64,000 nt of DNA from UBA1351 sp964563505 (GTDB lineage: Bacteria; Bacillota; Clostridia; Lachnospirales; Vallitaleaceae). The stretch is taken from assembly GCA_964563505.1 (NCBI GenBank), contig CAZLXW010000013.1:6547-70546 (forward strand). Direction: 5' to 3'. The position numbers and the translations under genes are program-made. Shown here piece after piece: positions 1 through 8,173 of the stretch. A model generated the notes under the pieces. The model worked only from the letters and a program-made list of their open reading frames with translations. It did not search any database and was not told the origin of the DNA. Every line of letters starts with the position of its first letter. Positions within the stretch are counted from its first letter, which is position 1.

Positions 1-13
1 GGTGTAAAAAAAT

Positions 14-367
14 ATGTTAGCAAAAATAGGTTCAATATTATATTTAATAGCAGCAGTTTTACATTTTATAAATGGGCAGATGGCTCTACTTGGACTAACG
101 GTCCTACTGGGGGTTATTACTTTTGGCTTAAGTGCATATATTAGTTATCTTCGGGTTAGCCCAGAGTTAAGAGAGTACAGAGAAACTGTTTATAAGATGG
201 AAGCAGACGGAGCTAGCGATGATGAGATACTAGAGTTTATGGATCAAGAAACTGATGTAGATGAAAGTAAATTGATAGACGCTCCTTTGTGGATGAATGT
301 AGTGGTTATGTTAGGTGTAATAGCAAGTTTTGTATTATTTGGAATTGGGGTTATAAGATTAATATAG
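14..367 (+). CDS. Small membrane protein of unknown function
   Basis: A 117-residue protein with hydrophobic segments at about residues 5-20 and 23-46, a charged acidic middle (about 50-88), and a C-terminal membrane helix at about 93-115. This suggests three membrane passes with an acidic loop. The ATG at 14 lies close to the window edge, so its upstream signals are mostly outside view. I recognise no family. It lies just upstream of the CBASS pair but about 140 bases separate them, so a shared job is not implied. Confidence 0.6.
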   Translation: MLAKIGSILYLIAAVLHFINGQMALLGLTVLLGVITFGLSAYISYLRVSPELREYRETVYKMEADGASDDEILEFMDQETDVDESKLIDAPLWMNVVVMLGVIASFVLFGIGVIRLI

Positions 368-503
368 CGGGCATTAGTGGATAAATTTGTCTATTTTGTT
401 TTAGGTGAGTTTTGGAAGATTCAGGGGAAGCAGTAAAGCAAGTGCCCAGGGTAAAGGTCTATGCCATTTTGTGAAGGTGAAATTTAAAAAGGGAGGAAAA
501 ATA

Positions 504-1301
504 ATGTCAATCAATTCATATTTAACGAATTTAGCAAGTGCGCTAGTATTATCTTCGAATGAAAAGACAAGTATAGGAACATCAATTGATACACTCTCAA
601 GAAGATTAGATCTATACTTTAATAATGGGGAATTACATGAGCATTTTCAATTCGGATCGAGTACAAGAGGAACAATCTTGCCTAGAAAAGCAGATTCAGG
701 ATCAGATATAGATTATATGGTAGTCTTTAAGAATCCAAATAATTACAAGCCAGATACTTTATTAGGATATCTTAGAAATTTCATGGAGAAGTATTATTCA
801 ACTTCTGAGATATATAGAGATAGTCCTACAATGGTGTTAGAACTAAATCATATTAAATTTGAATTAGTGCCAGCAAAACAAGACTATTATGGGAGCTTAT
901 CTATCCCGTCTAAATCAAATCTGCTTACTGAGTGGATGAGTACTGACCCAACAGGATTTAATAAAAAGCTTACTGATGCAAATACAAAAAACGGCTCAAA
1001 ATTAAAACCTGTAATTCGTCTAATAAAGTACTGGAACCGAGGAAAATTAAGGGGCTATTATTCGTCCTATGCTTTAGAAGAATGGATCGTAGATAGATAC
1101 ACATATTTTCCAAAAAATTCAGTAAGAGAGTATGTATATGACATTGTTGAGTCCCTTTCATACAATTGGGATGACTCAGAAGCATTTAAGAGCAATCTAA
1201 ATTCTTCAAAAGACATTATCAAAAAATGTAAAGAATGTGAGTCAAATGACATGCCATACACAGCTTTAAGTGAAATAAAAAAACTCTTTCCAGAAATGTA
1301 A
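504..1301 (+). CDS. CD-NTase (CBASS cyclic oligonucleotide synthase, SMODS-type nucleotidyltransferase)
   Basis: A nucleotidyltransferase of the cGAS/DncV-like (CD-NTase) fold, 265 residues. The signature is visible: FGSSTRGT around residues 50-57 (GS motif of the nucleotide-binding loop), the paired acids of SDIDYMVVF (D68 and D70), and a third carboxylate in FELVPA (E120, where Asp is commoner). Family members make a cyclic di- or trinucleotide on phage infection, which activates a partner effector. The start at 504 is chosen because GGGAGG lies just upstream; an in-frame extension to 405 has no good ribosome binding site. The next gene, 10 bases downstream, encodes a predicted pore-forming partner, which makes a two-gene CBASS. 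The product nucleotide cannot be read from sequence. Confidence 0.85.
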   Translation: MSINSYLTNLASALVLSSNEKTSIGTSIDTLSRRLDLYFNNGELHEHFQFGSSTRGTILPRKADSGSDIDYMVVFKNPNNYKPDTLLGYLRNFMEKYYSTSEIYRDSPTMVLELNHIKFELVPAKQDYYGSLSIPSKSNLLTEWMSTDPTGFNKKLTDANTKNGSKLKPVIRLIKYWNRGKLRGYYSSYALEEWIVDRYTYFPKNSVREYVYDIVESLSYNWDDSEAFKSNLNSSKDIIKKCKECESNDMPYTALSEIKKLFPEM

Positions 1302-1311
1302 TGGTGATATT

Positions 1312-2082
1312 ATGAGTAGAGAACGAATTGATTCTTTAGATAAGTATTATGAACAACTAAACTTTCTTGATAGGCTTAGTAGTGCACTCTTCTGGCTAAA
1401 TGCTTTGTTTTCAATATTAATATTTTTTTTGAAAGGGTACCCAGAGGTTAGAACAGTTTTAACATACATTTTCATTATTAACACTGTTTTGTATTTTATT
1501 GCTGATAATTACCTTAGTATTTACTTAATACCTTCAGTAGAAGGTAAGAGGAGAGTACATCTTATTTCTAAGTCGCTTGATGTGCCCTTAGATAATGAGA
1601 TGACTAATAAATACTACAACAACAATTTAGAGCCCTCAGTTTTGAAACTAGGAGCTCATATTTTTGAAAATTCTTTATTTGCAAAAGAAGTTACAATAAG
1701 AATGTGTTCACAGCAGAGAAAAAAGATACTATTGTATTCACTATTATGGGTTGGGGCCTTATTATTAAGAACGGTTAATCTAGAGTTTTTGGCTATTGTA
1801 TCTCAGACCCTATTTGCCACAACTTTGCTAACTAAATGGTTGAAGTTGGAATTCTTGAGGAGTAAAAATGAGCAAATCTATCAATGCTTATATGATTTAT
1901 TTTTGTTCCATAAAGAGAATAATGATGTGAAATTATCTGCAAAATTATTAGATTGTTTTGTTTCTTATGAAGCAGCTAAAGCATATTCAGGGATTAAACA
2001 ATCATCTAAAATATTCTTCGAAATAAATAATAAATATACTGAAGAATGGGAGCAAATAAAAGAAAGGTTGGGCATAGATTAA
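1312..2082 (+). CDS. CBASS effector, SMODS-associated four-transmembrane (S-4TM) protein
   Basis: A 256-residue protein with two pairs of hydrophobic helices: about residues 22-42 and 47-70, then about 138-153 and 157-176. The C-terminal third is soluble and charged. This spacing, and the position right after a CD-NTase, match the S-4TM (SMODS-associating 4TM) effectors. These are thought to open or damage the membrane when they bind the second messenger, killing the infected cell. The pore activity is family inference, not shown here. The ATG at 1312 has GGTGAT just upstream, and translation is probably coupled to the synthase. Confidence 0.78.
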   Translation: MSRERIDSLDKYYEQLNFLDRLSSALFWLNALFSILIFFLKGYPEVRTVLTYIFIINTVLYFIADNYLSIYLIPSVEGKRRVHLISKSLDVPLDNEMTNKYYNNNLEPSVLKLGAHIFENSLFAKEVTIRMCSQQRKKILLYSLLWVGALLLRTVNLEFLAIVSQTLFATTLLTKWLKLEFLRSKNEQIYQCLYDLFLFHKENNDVKLSAKLLDCFVSYEAAKAYSGIKQSSKIFFEINNKYTEEWEQIKERLGID

Positions 2083-2108
2083 AAAATGAAAGGAGGCTTG
2101 TAACCATT

Positions 2109-2735
2109 ATGGAAAAATCAACTTTCAAAGGTACCATCATATCAATTCAGCCCAGGATCCGTCTAACTAGATCCTTTGATGAAGCCTCCCATACATACCT
2201 AGGCTATGCAATTACCTTGGAGGGAGAACTAGACAGCACTAGTACCACCTTCTCCATAGGCATCGGTAAAGCGGCCCATGCTAAACATCAATTCAAAGTG
2301 AACGATGTTATTTCAGGAGAGTGTGTATCAGTACCGGATCCTGATATGGAGCCAGTTGAATACTACAAGGTCTCAAAGCTGAAAGTAATCTCTAAAGAAG
2401 AACAAGGTAGCAATTCATCACCCTGGGAACTGGTGCCGCCAGAGCTGGAGGTTTACAGGGAAAGAGGACACCGTAGACTGGCAGCTAGGACTTATGACAC
2501 TAAGTGTAGTAGCTGTATGTGGGGAGCAAGGATGCCGGTTGAGATCATTGTAGATAACTGGAATCCCAGAGGACGGAAGAAGTATAGGTTTGAGACTTTC
2601 TGTTATGGACCTTTAAGTTGTAAATTGTATAAGGCGGGTCCTAACCGGAAAGTGGAAGGTCGAAACGGGATGGTGTATGTAGAAGAGGACTGGGTTGATG
2701 AAATGGCCGTGGAGCATAGGGGAGAAGATGAGTAG
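2109..2735 (+). CDS. Conserved hypothetical protein, OB-like N-terminus and four-cysteine C-terminus
   Basis: A 208-residue protein. The N-terminal 95 residues are beta-rich and could form an OB-like barrel (inference). The C-terminal half carries CSSC and, about 30 residues later, CYGPLSC, a possible metal site, followed by a basic and then an acidic tail. AAAGGAGG at 2089-2096 fixes the start at ATG 2109 rather than an upstream in-frame codon inside the effector gene. It starts 26 bases after the CBASS effector and could be co-transcribed with it, but its codon use looks richer in GC than its neighbours and I know no CBASS role for it. Function unknown. Confidence 0.6.
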   Translation: MEKSTFKGTIISIQPRIRLTRSFDEASHTYLGYAITLEGELDSTSTTFSIGIGKAAHAKHQFKVNDVISGECVSVPDPDMEPVEYYKVSKLKVISKEEQGSNSSPWELVPPELEVYRERGHRRLAARTYDTKCSSCMWGARMPVEIIVDNWNPRGRKKYRFETFCYGPLSCKLYKAGPNRKVEGRNGMVYVEEDWVDEMAVEHRGEDE

Positions 2736-2760
2736 GTTGAGTTGAAGGTAGGTGATATGA

Positions 2761-4587
2761 TTGGAATTATTAGACATATTTAATTTTGTATTTGAACATT
2801 TTCCAGAGATCATTGCGCCCAATTTATTTATAGTGGCAGCTGCGGTCTGGTTATGTAATAAAATGAAACAACTCAGACACCCTAGATATTTTATACGCTT
2901 TATCACATTTGTAATTTTGGTATTTTTAATATTCAATGCAATTCTTTTAGAGTTCACAAGCCTACCGGCAACTATAGCGCTTATTGTATTACTTGGAATA
3001 TACTCGGCAACAGCCTACTTAGCATCTAAGAAGCCGATCTTATTTTCTAAAAGAAAACTAGAAGATTTACGAAATTTGCTTGTTATAGGGTATAGCTTAA
3101 ATGATGAAAGGCTATTTGAGAAAAAGCCATTTTATTTAATTGATTATACAGAGAATTATGAGTTTCAAAAGTTAAAAGCAGAACATTTAAGAGCCCTTGA
3201 ACGATTTGCAGGTGCCTACGAGGTATATCAGTTTATAGATGATAAAAAACTATTTGAAGAAGAAATAGCCGATTTATCAAGGAAAAAAGCTTTCTTACTT
3301 TATACATTAGGTGATATGAACAAGGCAAAACATTATTTGAGTTATATTAAAGATGAATCTGAACCTAATTATTTGATGCTAAAAGCGATGATAGAAGAAA
3401 ATGCAATGAATCTTGAAACGGCTAGTGAATACTGGCAAAAATCATTAAATGTTACTTCTGAAACAAAAGAGCCTCTATTACAAGCCATGATATATAATAA
3501 CTATGGAAGACTACGATTCATGGAGGGAAACCTTACTGATGCCATTTCATTTTACCGACAGAGCTATGAAATAGCAAAAAACCAAAAGAATCGTGAGATA
3601 ATACACAGTTCGTTTCAAAATCTTATTCATACAAGCCTTCAAAAAGGTGATAAACAAAAGGCGATACAGTATTTCCAAGAGTATGAAACATTAATTCAGG
3701 ACAAAACATTAAATGATATGAAAGAAGAGTTTAACCTTCGTCTGGAAATTTCTAGGCAGAATAAAAACAACAACGAAATTTCAAAAGTGATTGTAGATGG
3801 ATATAAGAAAATTCATCCCTTGCTATCAAAGGAAAGGCAGATAATTTTCGATGTAAGCATTCTAAGAATGATGTTTAGCAATAAGATGAACTTTGATCTT
3901 GTGATGGATCGCGTAAATGCTAATATAGACAAATACTTTACATTGAAAATGCCGGAAAAATATTTTGCTTTGAAAGAAATTAATATTCCTTTACGAGAAA
4001 TACAATTTCCGCTTTGTCATAAGTATGCTGTAATTCATAATCGAGTTAATCAATATATGACAAAAGATGCGCTTAGGGATATTGAGGGTTATATTAAAGA
4101 GTTAAAAGACTATGAGGTCAACCAAAGATGTAGAATGGAGCTTGAAAAAGTTAGTATTCAGAAGGAATGGATAAAGCCTTATAAATTTGATGCTATATAT
4201 AGTTCTATGAGTGATATTAAAGACATTTATCAAAAAAACGGTATGCTGATAGAAGCCATATTTACGGACCTGGATATTGCAGATGAGTGCTTTGCACCAG
4301 ACAATTATTCTGAGAATACTATCAAGCCAGTTCCTAAAAAGAAGATGGAAGAGCATGTTCAGAAGGCAGCTGAAAGTCTTGCAAAGCTAAAAAAATATCC
4401 AAGAGTCGTAGAAGGGAATATTAGATTAGCTGTATATTACATGGTTTTAAATGAAAAGGAAAAGGCGAAGAAGCACTTCGAAGCTTTTGAGAAAGCAAAG
4501 ATACCTATTCATCATTTTGCCTTTTGGATTCAAAGGGACTATGAAGGGTTATGCAAAGAATTTAGTCAAAGAACGGAGCTCATGTAA
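2761..4587 (+). CDS. Membrane-anchored TPR protein, function unknown
   Basis: A 608-residue protein with three N-terminal hydrophobic segments (about residues 16-33, 43-63 and 66-86), then a long helical cytoplasmic part rich in tetratricopeptide-like pairs. The clearest is around 225-315 (AMIYNNYGRLRFMEGNLTDA and the AIQYFQEY segment). It uses a TTG start at 2761; an overlapping ATG at 2757 is in another frame and stops after 8 codons. The stop overlaps the next start (TAATG), so the two genes are probably translated together. TPR arrays bind partner proteins; the partner here may be the SEC-C protein. No family name can be given. Confidence 0.65.
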   Translation: MELLDIFNFVFEHFPEIIAPNLFIVAAAVWLCNKMKQLRHPRYFIRFITFVILVFLIFNAILLEFTSLPATIALIVLLGIYSATAYLASKKPILFSKRKLEDLRNLLVIGYSLNDERLFEKKPFYLIDYTENYEFQKLKAEHLRALERFAGAYEVYQFIDDKKLFEEEIADLSRKKAFLLYTLGDMNKAKHYLSYIKDESEPNYLMLKAMIEENAMNLETASEYWQKSLNVTSETKEPLLQAMIYNNYGRLRFMEGNLTDAISFYRQSYEIAKNQKNREIIHSSFQNLIHTSLQKGDKQKAIQYFQEYETLIQDKTLNDMKEEFNLRLEISRQNKNNNEISKVIVDGYKKIHPLLSKERQIIFDVSILRMMFSNKMNFDLVMDRVNANIDKYFTLKMPEKYFALKEINIPLREIQFPLCHKYAVIHNRVNQYMTKDALRDIEGYIKELKDYEVNQRCRMELEKVSIQKEWIKPYKFDAIYSSMSDIKDIYQKNGMLIEAIFTDLDIADECFAPDNYSENTIKPVPKKKMEEHVQKAAESLAKLKKYPRVVEGNIRLAVYYMVLNEKEKAKKHFEAFEKAKIPIHHFAFWIQRDYEGLCKEFSQRTELM

Positions 4588-5321
4588 TGGATTTAATAAA
4601 GCAGTATATTTTAGCACTTACAAATTTATATGGTCAGGTTCCTGCTGAGCTAGTTGTAGAAATTTATAATAGCCAGAATGAGGACCAGGTTGGCATCGAT
4701 GATGTTGAGGTGTATTTCTATGAAGATATGAGTAAGCAGTATGTCTACGCTTACAAAGATCATTTTGTTCATGAGACCATTATAGAAGACAAAGAGTTCA
4801 AGTCAATGCGGAAGAAGAAAGCAGATAAGCCATATTATATTCCGGACAAGGAAGAACTACTTAAGTACTCAAACATGATTTACTATGAAAAGCCAAAGCA
4901 GTATGATGATTTATTGAAATACGCTGAGAATAATTTCTTCGGCGGAAATTTTGAAAAAGCAGAGATGCTATGCCAAAATATAAGATGGGAATGTATAGAA
5001 GGTCCCAATATCCAGCAGATATTTGACCTGTTCAATACCTTTGAGGTAAATTTCAAAGACGAAAATCAAGTCAACAAAGTCATGCAGCTAGTGATGGACC
5101 TTTCTAATAATGTAAGACTCTGGGAGAACAATGGTCATACACCGAATGAAATCTTTGAGAAATTTGAAAAGCCTCATTTAAGGCCACTTCCTGATGAGCC
5201 ATTTGAGTTTGGTGGATCTAATGTAATCGACATGAAGACGGAACAGAAAATTGGAAGAAACGACCCATGTCCTTGTGGCAGCGGTAAAAAATATAAGAAG
5301 TGTTGTTTAGGGAAACAATGA
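4587..5321 (+). CDS. SEC-C motif protein
   Basis: A 244-residue acidic protein ending in the zinc-binding SEC-C motif (DPCPCGSGKKYKKCC, about residues 226-240), the module also seen at the C-terminus of SecA. The first 215 residues match no family I recognise. The ATG overlaps the stop of the TPR membrane protein gene, a sign of coupled translation. Together they look like a two-component unit with a membrane receptor or sensor and a zinc-finger partner, but this is inference. SEC-C proteins are common near mobile DNA and stress genes and the motif alone does not define an activity. Confidence 0.7.
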   Translation: MDLIKQYILALTNLYGQVPAELVVEIYNSQNEDQVGIDDVEVYFYEDMSKQYVYAYKDHFVHETIIEDKEFKSMRKKKADKPYYIPDKEELLKYSNMIYYEKPKQYDDLLKYAENNFFGGNFEKAEMLCQNIRWECIEGPNIQQIFDLFNTFEVNFKDENQVNKVMQLVMDLSNNVRLWENNGHTPNEIFEKFEKPHLRPLPDEPFEFGGSNVIDMKTEQKIGRNDPCPCGSGKKYKKCCLGKQ

Positions 5322-5379
5322 TAAAATCCAGCTTTCCCTATTACACCAAGAAGTTATGGAAAAATCTTCTGTGAAATAA

Positions 5380-5408
5380 TTGACACAGAGGATATTTCGT
5401 GATACAAT
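5380..5408 (+). promoter_or_regulatory. Sigma-A promoter of the ImmA/IrrE cassette
   Basis: TTGACA at 5380-5385 and TACAAT at 5403-5408 are separated by exactly 17 bases, close to consensus. The TTG of the -35 box is also an apparent in-frame start codon for the gene below, but the promoter shows that this reading is wrong and that the true start lies downstream. Confidence 0.8.
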
Positions 5409-5451
5409 GTTAGCAAATAAGCATACACGCAATCTTGAAAGGGGTGGTCAG

Positions 5452-6249
5452 TTGATCTCGTTGGATTTTAGAACCAAGAAAAATGGAGTGCCTATTCTCT
5501 CAAGAAGAGAGATTGAAGATATAGCAGAACAAGTTATTTACTCTTACAAACCAAAACTTGTAAATAGTCCAGGCGTTTTAGACGTGGAGTTATTTATCGA
5601 AAACTATGCTGAATTAGAGATGGACTATCAGGATCTAACTCATGATGGATCTATACTGGGAATGACAGTTTTTAATGATTGTCGCATTCCAGTATATGAT
5701 GCTGAAAACGAGAAAGCAGTGAGAATGACCGTAAATGAAGGAACAGTGCTTATAGATAATTCTTTATTAGAGAGCGACCAATTAAGGCGTGGGAGATTTA
5801 CTTTAGCCCATGAAGCAGCTCATTGGTTATTGCATAGGCAGATGTACTTGGAAAATAAAAATCAGATTTCTCTATTTGAAGCATTAGAAATGGAAGAGAA
5901 GAAACTCCCTGTCATTAAATGTCGAACTTCTGACATTGAGTCTAAAGGGAAAAAGGAATTGGTAACTGATGATGAGTGGATGGAATGGCAAGCTGATTAT
6001 ATGGCTTCTGTTTTACTCATGCCAAGAAAAGCTTTTAGTAGTTTAGTTAAAGAGAAATTTAAATCAGCAAAGATAGATAAAAACTTCTATCGATTAGGTA
6101 CGGACTTTGAAACGGACCTATGGGCTGAAGTAATGGCTTATGAAATGGCTGACTTTTTTGAGGTATCTGTTACAGCAGCAAAAATACGTCTTAAAAATCT
6201 AGGGTTCATAAAAGACCAACAAGATCGCCAGCAATATTCTTTAATATGA
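5452..6249 (+). CDS. ImmA/IrrE family metallo-endopeptidase (copy 1)
   Basis: A 265-residue zinc peptidase of the ImmA/IrrE (COG2856) family. The HExxH site is visible as HEAAH (H120, E121, H124), and further on EWMEWQAD and LLMP supply the usual third-ligand region. Family members cleave an XRE-type repressor and so switch on genes of mobile elements or stress responses. The start is TTG at 5452, with GAAAGGGGTGG just upstream; a longer reading from 5380 would begin inside the promoter. The XRE gene that follows is the likely target. A paralogue lies at 7097. Confidence 0.82.
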   Translation: MISLDFRTKKNGVPILSRREIEDIAEQVIYSYKPKLVNSPGVLDVELFIENYAELEMDYQDLTHDGSILGMTVFNDCRIPVYDAENEKAVRMTVNEGTVLIDNSLLESDQLRRGRFTLAHEAAHWLLHRQMYLENKNQISLFEALEMEEKKLPVIKCRTSDIESKGKKELVTDDEWMEWQADYMASVLLMPRKAFSSLVKEKFKSAKIDKNFYRLGTDFETDLWAEVMAYEMADFFEVSVTAAKIRLKNLGFIKDQQDRQQYSLI

Positions 6250-6315
6250 AATAGAAAGGCAGCTAGCAGCTAATAATGATATTAGTTGCAGCAAGATAGA
6301 ATGGAGGTGAATTTT

Positions 6316-6699
6316 GTGAGTCCTAATCAATTTGGAGATTTTATCGCAAAAAAAAGAAAAGAGAAAGAAATAAGTCTAAGGGGTATGGCAGAATTGCTAG
6401 ATCTATCTCCCGCTTATTGGAGTGATATTGAAAAGGGGAGGAGAAATCCACCTAACCTCAATATACTTCATGAGTTAGCAAAAGTACTAGGCTTATCCAA
6501 TGGTGAGATTGATATGATGGTAGATTTAGCTTCTGAAGACAGAGATGAAATACCGATGGATTTACCTGACTACATCAAGGAAAGTGACCTAGCAAGAACT
6601 GCCCTAAGAAAAGCACGTAAAAAGTCTGAAACAAGCGGTACCGATGCAACTAAAAAGGCATGGGAAGACTTTATTAAAGCACTGGATGATGAAGAGTAA
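6316..6699 (+). CDS. XRE-family helix-turn-helix regulator
   Basis: A 127-residue protein with a Cro/CI-type helix-turn-helix at about residues 4-60 (LRGMAELLDLSPAYWSDIEK) and a charged C-terminal tail. The start is GTG at 6316 because GGAGGTGA lies 5 bases upstream; a TTG at 6286 has no such signal. It sits between two ImmA/IrrE peptidases and is the probable repressor that one or both cleave. Repressor and protease pairs of this kind control lysogeny and toxin-antitoxin operons. Confidence 0.82.
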   Translation: MSPNQFGDFIAKKRKEKEISLRGMAELLDLSPAYWSDIEKGRRNPPNLNILHELAKVLGLSNGEIDMMVDLASEDRDEIPMDLPDYIKESDLARTALRKARKKSETSGTDATKKAWEDFIKALDDEE

Positions 6700-6713
6700 G
6701 GGGGGAAAATCAT

Positions 6714-7082
6714 ATGACAGAGCTCTTTAAAGAGATACTACAAAGGGATTTTTATCAGGAGATATTTGACGCTTTGAATGGAGAAATTACCAATAAATAT
6801 GATGAATATGATCTTACTATGAGAGCTAATGTGGTTCATGAAGTATTGGAAGCGTCACTAGATGATATTCAAATACTGCGGGTGTTTAACTTTAACCAAG
6901 AAGATGATGACTTTGAATTTGATATTCTTGTAAATTGTGATATTGAAATTGGTGATTACTTTGCCAGAGAATCAATTCAGGAGTCTGTTCCTCAGTGGTT
7001 TCAGTTAAACTGCAGTGCAGTGTTTGAGGGTCAATCGTTGGAGGATTTTTCAATTAATAGTATTGAAGCTTATAACAAGTAA
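6714..7082 (+). CDS. Small acidic protein in the ImmA/IrrE cassette, function unknown
   Basis: A 122-residue, strongly acidic protein with no membrane segment and no motif I recognise. AAGGGGGG lies just before the ATG. It is encoded 14 bases after the XRE regulator and 14 bases before the second metallopeptidase, so it is part of the same operon. Possible roles are an inhibitor or inducer of a peptidase, or a toxin partner, but nothing in the sequence decides this. Confidence 0.6.
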   Translation: MTELFKEILQRDFYQEIFDALNGEITNKYDEYDLTMRANVVHEVLEASLDDIQILRVFNFNQEDDDFEFDILVNCDIEIGDYFARESIQESVPQWFQLNCSAVFEGQSLEDFSINSIEAYNK

Positions 7083-7096
7083 AGGGGGGATTGCCT

Positions 7097-7816
7097 ATGA
7101 GGTTAAATAGCGATTTTGTGCCTGTTATTAGCAAGAGAGAAATGGATGAAGAGGCTACAAAATTTCTAAGAAAGTATTGTCCAGAAGCATTAAAAGATCC
7201 AATGCCTGTGCCGGTTGAAGATATTGCAGAGCTAAAGATGGACCTAGAGATTGATTATGTCAATATTGATAAGGCCTGTGAGACGTTGGGGATGATGATT
7301 TTCTCTGATGGTGCAGTTAAGTTATATGATCAAGAAAGCGGTCAATATGTTTTAAGGCCATATAAAAGAGGAACATTACTGGTAGAGAGTGACATAAGCG
7401 ATGTGAGCAATAGAGGCCGTGAACGGTTTACAATTACTCATGAAATCGTGCATTGGCATATCCACAAACTTCGATTCACGATGATGGGGTTAATCGATGA
7501 ATCGTTAGCAAAGGCTTGTAGATGCCCTAAAGAAAAGACTTATAACCCAAAATCTCCGGAGGAGTGGATGGAGTGGCAAGCAGATAATTTAGCTGCTGCA
7601 ATCCTTATGCCTGCAGAAATGTTTAAAAGAAAGGCTATGGAATTTAAGTCGAGCTTTAATGTAGGCTCTAAAATTAATGATACAATGTGGTTAGGGTTTA
7701 GCCCAAGTATTATTAATGAATTCATTATTGACGGGCTTGCAGACACTTTCCATGTTTCCAAACAAGCGGCAGAAATACGTATTAAGACATTAGGCATAGA
7801 GCTATTAAAAACATAA
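7097..7816 (+). CDS. ImmA/IrrE family metallo-endopeptidase (copy 2)
   Basis: A 239-residue zinc peptidase with HEIVH (H115, E116, H119) and the same EWMEWQAD and ILMP motifs as copy 1. The similarity extends to the C-terminal end (AEIRIKTLGI against AKIRLKNLGF), so the two are paralogues. The start is ATG 7097, with AGGGGGG 7 bases away; a TTG at 7091 is too close to that signal. Two peptidases in one operon with one XRE gene is unusual: each may respond to a different signal, or one may be an evolving spare. Confidence 0.82.
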   Translation: MRLNSDFVPVISKREMDEEATKFLRKYCPEALKDPMPVPVEDIAELKMDLEIDYVNIDKACETLGMMIFSDGAVKLYDQESGQYVLRPYKRGTLLVESDISDVSNRGRERFTITHEIVHWHIHKLRFTMMGLIDESLAKACRCPKEKTYNPKSPEEWMEWQADNLAAAILMPAEMFKRKAMEFKSSFNVGSKINDTMWLGFSPSIINEFIIDGLADTFHVSKQAAEIRIKTLGIELLKT

Positions 7817-7858
7817 CGGCATGATCTATCTTTGTGCTGTTATGTTTTAAAAGGTTAT

Positions 7859-7996
7859 GTTCGCAAGAACGCTAACAAGACGGAGGCGGACAAACTATAT
7901 TTTTTTACCCTTAGTGTTCGCAAGAACGCTAACAAGACGGAGGCGGACAAACTATATTTTTTTACCCTTAGTGTTCGCAAGAACGCTAACAAGACG
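7859..7996 (+). repeat. 57-bp tandem repeat, two full copies and a 24-base partial copy
   Basis: Copies start at 7859, 7916 and 7973. Each opens with GTTCGCAAGAAC, which can fold as a 4-bp stem around a GCAA (GNRA) tetraloop. It continues with GCTAAC, then GACGGAGGCGG and a T-rich tract. The period is a multiple of three, so an open reading frame runs through the repeats into the zinc-finger gene below, but the repeat-encoded peptide is probably not a real protein. The array marks the border between the ImmA/IrrE cassette and the phage region. Confidence 0.85.
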
Positions 7997-8017
7997 AAGA
8001 AAAGGGAGGTGACGATT

Positions 8018-8173
8018 ATAGCTAAGAAAATTAAGTGTCCAAATTGCAATAATAAACGTTTGCTGGACTTAGTAGTCGCAAAAGATGGAGAACTAATGAT
8101 TAAATGCCCTAAGTGTAGAAGAATCATAGATGTTACTTTCCAAGACAATCGAATAAAGGTAAGAGCAATGTAA
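8018..8173 (+). CDS. Com-like two-knuckle zinc-finger protein, apparent ATA start
   Basis: A 51-residue protein (reading from AKKIKCPNCNN) with two CxxC knuckles, CPNC and CPKC, spaced as in the Com family of Mu-like and other phages. In Mu, Com is an RNA-binding protein that allows translation of the DNA-modification gene mom. AAGGGAGGTGA at 8002-8012 is an excellent ribosome binding site, but the codon at the right distance is ATA (8018), or ATT at 8015, not ATG. The open frame extends back into the tandem repeats, which would give a longer, doubtful product. Either a rare start is used or the gene has lost its start. Confidence 0.6.
   Translation: MAKKIKCPNCNNKRLLDLVVAKDGELMIKCPKCRRIIDVTFQDNRIKVRAM

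Noticed and set aside
405..503. N-terminal extension of the CD-NTase by 33 residues
   Set aside because: No ribosome binding site at 405, and the extension is basic and unlike family N-termini; GGGAGG supports 504.
7832..8017. A longer protein running through the 57-bp repeats into the zinc-finger gene
   Set aside because: No ribosome binding site before it; the frame is open only because the repeat length is a multiple of three, and the strong site lies just before the zinc finger.
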